Shown here in pieces: positions 8,493-12,364 of a DNA stretch of 12,364 nucleotides; position 1 is the first letter of the stretch, and every line of letters starts with the position of its first letter. Both the position numbers and the translations under genes were made by a program. Source of the DNA: Bdellovibrionales bacterium (GTDB lineage: Bacteria; Bdellovibrionota; Bdellovibrionia; Bdellovibrionales; UBA1609); contig JANQSX010000100.1 in NCBI GenBank assembly GCA_028279085.1, forward strand, positions 1 through 12,364. Direction: 5' to 3'. The notes beneath the pieces are model-generated. The model did no database searches. It was not told where the DNA came from and saw only the letters and a list, made by a program, of their open reading frames with translations.

Positions 8493-8828
8493 ATGAATAT
8501 TTTTGAAGCTTTAATAATAATTTCTTTCTTATTTGTAGTCTCTTTAATTTTCTTTTTTGATTTTCTATATAAAAAACTAAAAGTTTGTTTTGAAAGAATT
8601 AAAGACATAGAAAAATTTAATGAAGAAACTTTTGAAACTATCCAAAACCTTGAATTAAAAAATACCGAACACAGAATCATTACAGAGAACGTTCAAACAA
8701 ATCAAAACAACTTAGATGAAAGTTTTGGTGAGCTAAAAACAAGCTTTCAGGCTTTAAAGGAAACAGCAACAGAGCTTCAGTCTGCTCATCAGGCTAAAAA
8801 AGCTATGTTGGATTTAATGAAGGGGTAA
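8493..8828 (+). CDS. Small single-span membrane protein with coiled coil
   Basis: 111 residues. Residues about 4-25 form one strongly hydrophobic helix (IIISFLFVVSLIFFF), followed by KK, consistent with an N-terminal anchor and a cytoplasmic C-terminus. Residues about 30-105 are charged and helical with heptad-like Leu/Ile spacing, likely a coiled coil. I do not recognise a family. Position upstream of the replication-relaxation gene suggests a role in element maintenance or transfer, but nothing in the sequence proves it. The strong RBS and lack of alternative starts make it a convincing gene. Confidence 0.7.
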   Translation: MNIFEALIIISFLFVVSLIFFFDFLYKKLKVCFERIKDIEKFNEETFETIQNLELKNTEHRIITENVQTNQNNLDESFGELKTSFQALKETATELQSAHQAKKAMLDLMKG

Positions 8829-8835
8829 GAAGTGG

Positions 8836-8877
8836 TTCCGGATCAAGTCCGGGATGACAGATAAATAGGAATGACGA
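8836..8877. repeat. Dispersed palindromic repeat, copy 1
   Basis: CCGGATCAAGTCCGG (8838-8852) is a 5-bp-arm palindrome followed by GGATGACAG and, further on, GGAATGACGAT. It is the same kind of element as at 10534-10596 and is GC-rich against its surroundings. It begins 7 nt after the membrane-protein stop, so it is a REP-like intergenic repeat. Confidence 0.65.
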
Positions 8878-8932
8878 TTAAAACAATGAATGAGTTTATA
8901 GAAGGAGTTGGACATTAGGTTTTAAAAATAAG

Positions 8933-8966
8933 TGTGTTTGCAAAAAAAGGTGGTATTGCAAACATA
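8933..8966 (+). promoter_or_regulatory. Hairpin in the leader of the replication-relaxation gene
   Basis: GTTTGCAA (8936-8943) and TTGCAAAC (8956-8963) are perfect inverted copies 12 nt apart; the stem extends to about 11 bp with one G-U pair. It ends 4 nt before the AAAGAGG ribosome site. There is no T-run after it, so a terminator is unlikely; it could be a protein-binding operator or a translational control element. Confidence 0.45.
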
Positions 8967-8983
8967 AATTAAAGAGGTTGAAA

Positions 8984-9910
8984 GTGTCTGAGAGAACAGA
9001 AGAAATTTTAGAAAATTCAGAAAACAAAAATTCCCCCTGCCCGAACACCCCTTCACCCTTTCGTGAGGGGCTTGAGGGCAGAAGGAATTTATCAACACAA
9101 GAAAATAAGCTTTACTCTGCAATAGGCATAAAGAAAAACATTTTCAAACAGAATAATCCTAAAAAAGTAAACCCTCCAAAACCCACAGAAAGAGATTTGC
9201 TTCTTTTAGAACAGTTGGAAAGCTATGGTGTGCTTTCCACACAACAAATTAGAGAACTCATCTTTAAGGGTATTAATACAAGAACTGTTTTAAGAAGATT
9301 AAGGCTATTAAAACAAAGAGGCTTTATATTTTCTTCAGAAGGACTTCCCAATGGAGGTCTGGCTTGGATTTTGAGTAAAAAGTCTGCTTCATTGTTTAAA
9401 CATGATATTGAAACCAAAATGATTAACAAAAATACCTTACAGCATGATGTAGCTATCTCTTCTATAAGAATACAGCTTGAAAGGCTAAAAATAGCTGAAA
9501 GCTGGACATCGGAGCATATCCTAAAAAAAGAAGTAGCAAGGTCTGTCTATGAAAAAAGGGAAAACTCTCTTAGCTATGTGGATGAGCCTCCCATAGTGCC
9601 AGATAGTCTGTTTATTACAAAACATGAAGGGGAGATGAAGGCTGTAGCTTTAGAACTGGAACTCTCTCTTAAATCCAAAGCCAGATATAAGAAGATTTTT
9701 TCTCAATATAAAGAGAAGGAAAAGATTTGGTTTGTTTGGTATGTGGTTTTAAATCGATCAGCTGGGGAAACTTTGTCTGGACTTTGGAATAGGTATGCAA
9801 TATGGGGAGATTGCCAGTTTGCTTATTCCACTTTGAAGGAAGTGTTTAGAGCTGACTTTAAATTGCCTGAGCCAAGAGAAGCTATAGAAAGAAAAGAGAG
9901 GAACTGGTGA
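8984..9910 (+). CDS. Replication-relaxation family protein (wHTH) of an integrative element
   Basis: 308 residues from the GTG at 8984, 6 nt after AAAGAGG (8971-8977); the TTG at 8978 is too close to that site. Residues about 68-130 form a winged helix: TERDLLLLEQLESYGVLSTQ, TRTVLRRLRLLKQRGFI. Then come LQHDVAI with H154, and PDSLF (about 208-212) with ELELS (about 225-229), the pattern of the Replic_Relax family found on plasmids and integrative conjugative elements. These proteins are thought to bind the element's origin or oriT and support its replication or transfer. Residues about 17-34 (SPCPNTPSPFREGLEGRR) are encoded by a GC-rich palindromic repeat inserted in frame, so the first 65 residues are probably disordered and dispensable. 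The stop overlaps the GTG of the next ORF. Confidence 0.72.
   Translation: MSERTEEILENSENKNSPCPNTPSPFREGLEGRRNLSTQENKLYSAIGIKKNIFKQNNPKKVNPPKPTERDLLLLEQLESYGVLSTQQIRELIFKGINTRTVLRRLRLLKQRGFIFSSEGLPNGGLAWILSKKSASLFKHDIETKMINKNTLQHDVAISSIRIQLERLKIAESWTSEHILKKEVARSVYEKRENSLSYVDEPPIVPDSLFITKHEGEMKAVALELELSLKSKARYKKIFSQYKEKEKIWFVWYVVLNRSAGETLSGLWNRYAIWGDCQFAYSTLKEVFRADFKLPEPREAIERKERNW
9031..9086. repeat. GC-rich palindromic repeat inserted in frame in a gene
   Basis: Outer arms CTGCCC (9037-9042) and GGGCAG (9076-9081) enclose inner arms CCCCTTCA (9048-9055) and TGAGGGG (9064-9070). The block is far richer in G+C than the gene around it, and its length keeps the reading frame open. This resembles the palindromic elements known to insert within coding genes in Rickettsia (RPE), though no relation is claimed. 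Confidence 0.65.
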
Positions 9911-10140
9911 CCTTAATAAAGAGAAAAATGATCTTTCAAATAATATATCAATCTCAGTGTGGGCAGGTGCTGAACAGTTTGAAAATGGCCTGCACACACC
10001 CCTGCTCACAGGGTAGCTATAGGGTAAAAGGGCTAAAACTCAATTTCCCTATTTCTGCACACAGTTTAAGCCTTGAATTTGAAAGCTTTTATAGGATTTG
10101 GAATTTTTTAAAAAAGGAGAATCTACCTCTCCGATTCTGA
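9907..10140 (+). pseudogene. Short ORF, probably a decayed gene
   Basis: A 77-residue frame opens at a GTG overlapping the previous stop and ends inside the left arm of a long inverted repeat. Its first half looks unlike protein (many Ile, Cys and Gln), while the frame from 9888 to 10013 reads as a plausible hydrophilic segment (SVWAGAEQFENGLHTPLLTG) before a TAG at 10014. From about 10017 the listed frame becomes the plausible one (SYRVKGLKLNFPIS, LSLEFESFYRIWNFLKKE). One extra base near 10014 would join the two, so I read this as a frameshifted remnant, perhaps a former extension of the replication-relaxation protein or a separate small gene. No family is recognised. A genuine 77-residue protein coupled by the overlapping start is the alternative. 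Confidence 0.35.
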
Positions 10141-10196
10141 CCACTCTCCCTCATCCATACTGTATTCGAGACAGTGGTCAGAATCGGAGAGGTAGA
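10122..10196. repeat. Perfect 24-bp inverted repeat with 27-nt spacer
   Basis: Left arm 10122-10145 and right arm 10173-10196 are exact reverse complements (arms begin TCTACCTCTCC and end GGAGAGGTAGA). The spacer holds a smaller competing hairpin, ACTGT/ACAGT at 10159-10175. There is no T-run after the right arm, so a simple terminator is unlikely; the position beside a replication-relaxation gene suggests an origin, oriT or protein-binding site. Confidence 0.85.
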
Positions 10197-10383
10197 AGTT
10201 AAGTAAGTTAAGGTGGGGTAGAAGTTAAAGTTAGTTAGGTGGTTGGTTAGTTGGAAATTGAGGTGATGATTTTTGCAGGCTGTGAAAGGTTTGGGTTGAT
10301 TGATGGAGTTGTTTTTATTTTTTGTGGATTTGGTTTTTAGGATGTTTTTTTTAGAGGTAGGGTTTTGTTTGTGTATGGAGTGG
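10186..10383 (+). other. C-depleted G/T-rich stretch
   Basis: In these 198 nt the plus strand has only two C (10276 and 10280). It includes the direct repeat GGTAGAAGTTAA at 10191-10202 and 10217-10228, and four GG pairs at 10238-10254 that could form a two-layer quadruplex. No gene is seen on either strand. Confidence 0.85.
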
Positions 10384-10510
10384 CTATAACAATTTTTACT
10401 AAACGGAGTTTGTCTTTCCCTTTTTCTATTTGCTTTTGTTTAGGAGTGATAGAGGAAAAAGGAAAGGTGCTGGAGGCGAAGACGCTTTCACAGCCTGACA
10501 AAAATCATCA
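10264..10510. repeat. 25-bp inverted-repeat pair bounding 247 bp: MITE-like or structured RNA
   Basis: Left arm 10264-10288 and right arm 10485-10510 are reverse complements apart from one extra A (10498) in the right arm. The ends are TGATGA and TCATCA, and GAGG directly flanks both (10260-10263, 10511-10514), as a 4-bp target duplication would. Inside is a second stem, 10414-10428 with 10450-10466 (CTTTCC/GGAAAG core). No ORF is present. It could be a MITE, a long-range-folded RNA or an origin structure. Confidence 0.6.
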
Positions 10511-10533
10511 GAGGAAGGAGGTTATTTTTTAAC

Positions 10534-10596
10534 TGGATTCCGGAGCAAGTCCGGAATGACGAGATTATGGGAATGACAATCAACCGGAATGACAAA
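10534..10596. repeat. Dispersed palindromic repeat, copy 2
   Basis: ATTCCGGA (10537-10544) and TCCGGAAT (10550-10557) are perfect arms around GCAAG, followed by three GGAATGAC copies at 10552, 10570 and 10587. It matches the element at 8836 and lies between the 247-bp repeat and the xis gene. Confidence 0.7.
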
Positions 10597-10673
10597 CTTC
10601 ATGGGAATAAAAATAAATTAAAGGGGTTCAAAAAATAAGCGGATTTTGAGCTTTAAGAACGGAAGGAGAGTTT

Positions 10674-11069
10674 ATGAGAAAAACTAAAAAAAATAAAGAA
10701 CAAATGGAGTTGGGTTTTCAGGATAAAGAATTGGCTCAAACTGCTGAGTCTTCCAAAGCTATTCAGGTTAATAAAAAGTCTGCTAAATCTGTTAAGGCGA
10801 AGCGTTCAAATACAGGCTTGTCAAAGAAATCCACCAAGAGTAAAATAAAGAGGAAAGCCTGTGGCCGCACAAGGTCTTCAGGTATGCTCTTTGACAATTT
10901 AATAACGGTAGAGGAATTGGCGGTTATCTTCGGATTAGCTCCTCAAACCATTCGTAACTGGGTGGCTCAAGGGAAACTTCCCCGAGTCAAACTTGGCAAA
11001 CGGAACTGGTTTCTTACGGGGAGTCTGCAAGAGTGGTTAAACAAAAAGGAGAAACCACAATGGCAGTAA
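10674..11069 (+). CDS. xis: Excisionase-like HTH protein (recombination directionality factor)
   Basis: 131 residues; GGAAGGAG lies about 6 nt before the ATG. Residues 1-70 are a Lys/Ser-rich, low-complexity basic tail, probably disordered and DNA-contacting. Residues about 76-125 are a MerR/HTH_17-type winged helix: LITVEELAVIFGLAPQTIRNW, then the wing GKLPRVKLGKRNWF and the closing helix LQEWLNKK. Such proteins beside integrases bend attachment-site DNA and favour excision. The gene overlaps the integrase by 10 nt, the usual xis-int arrangement. The long basic N-terminal extension is unusual, as most excisionases are 60-90 residues. A transcription regulator of the integrase is the alternative role. 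Confidence 0.75.
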   Translation: MRKTKKNKEQMELGFQDKELAQTAESSKAIQVNKKSAKSVKAKRSNTGLSKKSTKSKIKRKACGRTRSSGMLFDNLITVEELAVIFGLAPQTIRNWVAQGKLPRVKLGKRNWFLTGSLQEWLNKKEKPQWQ

Positions 11070-12205
11070 TCAAAAGAAGATACAAATCCAAAAAACATCA
11101 AAAACCAGTCACTTATTATCAGGCTGAAGTGTTTGTAGAAGGTGTGCGTGTTTCAACGAAAACCTTTACTACAAAAAGAGAAGCTGTTTTCTGGCATGAA
11201 AAAGAAAAGCACAGATTCACTCTCAGCCCTCAAAGCCTTAACGACCAGATGTTGCTTAAGGAGTGTGTGGATAAGTTTTGGGAAGAAGCTCAAACCCGAA
11301 TGATGAAATCCACCCTTCAAGGTTATCAGTCGGAATTGCCTTATATTTATGATAGCCCCTTGGCAAATGTGAAAATGTCTGAGCTTAAGGGAATAAAAGT
11401 TGTAGAGTGGATCAGCTGGCTTAAGAAACAGCCTACGGCCAAGAACAAAGGCCGTAAAAGTTTTATCCATGAGTTAAAACTTTTGAGTGCTGTTTTACAC
11501 TGGTATAGGAATTTTCTAAATGAAGATTTTAATGTTCCTATCACTAAGAAGCACAGACAGATGATTTTCTATAAGCACAATGCACCAAGGAGACCTGACT
11601 ATTTCATTAAACCGGATGATGCGAGAAGGTGGGTGGAATGGTTAAAAGAAAACAGGAAGAATCCCGTGTATTGGCAACTTGCTACCTTTATGCTTCTTAC
11701 AGGGGCAAGGGTAGGGGAAGCCTGTGGTCTTAAGTGGGATGCGATAGACTTGGAAGAAAACATAGCCAGAGTTATTCGTCGTGTTCGTTGGGATCAACAA
11801 ACAAAGCGACCCTTCTTGGAAGAGGTAGCAAAGACAACTCAATCTGTTAGGCTTTTAACATTGCCAGAAAGATTACATAAAATTCTTTCTGAAATGAAGA
11901 AGGAATCTGTAAGTGATTTGGTTTTCGCAAACCCGAAAGGGGAGTTGTTAATATACAACGCCGTTCAGACAAATTTTAATGCTGGTTTTGTAGCATTAGA
12001 TTTACCTTGGCGTTCAACTCACATTTGCCGTCATACTTATGCAACGATTGCACTTATGACGACAAAAAACCTTTCTGCTGTTCAAGCCAGCCTTGGACAT
12101 ACAGAACAGAAAGTTACTCAAAGGTATGCAAAGACTGTGGCTCTTTTGAGTTCAGAGACAGGAGAGAAAACTTCTTCTGCAATTTTTAAAGACAGTCCGC
12201 TATAA
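11060..12205 (+). CDS. int: Tyrosine integrase
   Basis: 381 residues from the ATG at 11060, 8 nt after AAGGAG; a GTG at 11033 lacks a good ribosome site. Domains in order: arm-DNA-binding (about 1-60), core-binding (about 65-165) and catalytic (about 185-370). The catalytic set is complete: R217 in TGARVGE, K258 in AKTTQSVR, H321 and R324 in HICRH, H347 in LGHT and the nucleophile Y356 in RYAK. It catalyses integration of the element at the 3' end of the adjacent tRNA-Ile and, with the HTH protein, excision. Its stop lies 101 nt from the tRNA CCA end, as expected for an intact integrase reading toward its attachment site. Nothing suggests inactivation. Confidence 0.93.
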   Translation: MAVIKRRYKSKKHQKPVTYYQAEVFVEGVRVSTKTFTTKREAVFWHEKEKHRFTLSPQSLNDQMLLKECVDKFWEEAQTRMMKSTLQGYQSELPYIYDSPLANVKMSELKGIKVVEWISWLKKQPTAKNKGRKSFIHELKLLSAVLHWYRNFLNEDFNVPITKKHRQMIFYKHNAPRRPDYFIKPDDARRWVEWLKENRKNPVYWQLATFMLLTGARVGEACGLKWDAIDLEENIARVIRRVRWDQQTKRPFLEEVAKTTQSVRLLTLPERLHKILSEMKKESVSDLVFANPKGELLIYNAVQTNFNAGFVALDLPWRSTHICRHTYATIALMTTKNLSAVQASLGHTEQKVTQRYAKTVALLSSETGEKTSSAIFKDSPL

Positions 12206-12230
12206 GTAAAAGTTATCCTCAGCCGTTTTG

Positions 12231-12252
12231 AAAAATCCCGTAAAAATCCCGT
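12231..12252 (+). repeat. Two 11-bp direct repeats, candidate integrase arm sites
   Basis: AAAAATCCCGT occurs twice in tandem between the integrase stop and the tRNA. The position and size fit arm-type sites bound by the integrase N-terminal domain; the role is inferred. Confidence 0.5.
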
Positions 12253-12306
12253 AAAAAAAGTTTTTGCAGAAAAAAATATAAGTAATTTCAATAGTTAAAA
12301 AGACAA

Positions 12307-12364
12307 TGGTGGGCCTGAGAAGACTTGAACTTCTGACCCCACGCTTATCAAGCGTGTGCTCTAT
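12307..12364 (-). tRNA. tRNA-Ile (GAT), 5' part outside the window
   Basis: Read on the minus strand, the fragment runs from the D-arm (AGAGC) through the anticodon stem CACGC/GCGTG with loop TTGATAA (anticodon GAT at 12347-12349), the TPsiC arm (GTTCAAGTC) and an acceptor end GGCCC plus ACCA, so CCA is encoded. The 5' acceptor strand is cut by the window end. Its 3' part is the probable integration target. tRNA-Ile(GAT) often sits in rRNA operons; whether it does here lies outside the window. Confidence 0.92.

Noticed and set aside
8390..8680. 96-residue minus-strand ORF
   Set aside because: It overlaps the well-supported membrane-protein gene and its strong RBS, and lacks recognisable features.
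10173..10196. Rho-independent terminator at the 24-bp inverted repeat
   Set aside because: No T-run follows the right arm, and the 27-nt spacer is long for an intrinsic terminator.
10264..10510. msr-msd template RNA of the retron-like RT
   Set aside because: It lies about 9 kb from the RT on the other side of unrelated genes, while retron RNAs usually lie just upstream of the RT.
11033..11059. GTG at 11033 as the integrase start
   Set aside because: The ATG at 11060 has AAGGAG at the right distance, and the arm-binding domain begins there.
12007..12189. 60-residue plus-strand ORF inside the integrase gene
   Set aside because: It is an out-of-frame shadow of the integrase catalytic region.

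Overview
The window is AT-rich bacterial DNA and reads as one end of an integrated mobile element (ICE/IME-like genomic island) inserted at a tRNA-Ile(GAT) gene. The tRNA lies at the right edge on the minus strand and encodes its 3' CCA. The sequence does not fix a genus. Short GC-rich palindromic repeats scattered in AT-rich DNA and good Shine-Dalgarno sites fit many low-GC bacteria. All protein genes lie on the plus strand.

Left two thirds (1-8181): a very AT-rich defence-gene block. It opens with a reverse transcriptase (RT) cut by the window edge. The RT has retron-like motifs and a winged-helix-like N-terminal segment. Next come an ApeA-like HEPN ribonuclease gene and a closely spaced gene with a PIN-like nuclease signature. 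A second unit follows: a Schlafen/AlbA_2-type gene broken by a one-base frameshift in a run of seven A, then, overlapping its stop region, a 1188-residue protein with an N-terminal PD-(D/E)XK-like (Cap4/DUF4297-like) nuclease domain and about 1000 residues of probable helical repeats. These genes most likely act against phage by cleaving RNA or DNA. Whether RT, ApeA and PIN form one system or are neighbours cannot be settled from sequence alone.

Right third (8182-12306): the mobility and maintenance module, visibly less AT-rich. It holds a non-coding stretch with 10-bp iteron-like repeats, a small membrane/coiled-coil protein, a replication-relaxation family wHTH protein carrying an in-frame GC-rich palindromic insertion, and a small, probably decayed ORF. 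Then comes a 530-bp non-coding region with unusual structure: a perfect 24-bp inverted repeat, almost 200 nt with only two C on the plus strand, and a 25-bp inverted-repeat pair bounding about 250 bp. An excisionase-like HTH protein and a tyrosine integrase with overlapping genes follow. Two 11-bp direct repeats between integrase and tRNA look like integrase arm sites.

Overall layout: [off window] - RT / ApeA / PIN-like - Schlafen-like / giant nuclease - iterons - membrane protein - replication-relaxation protein - structured non-coding region - xis - int - att arm repeats - tRNA-Ile.
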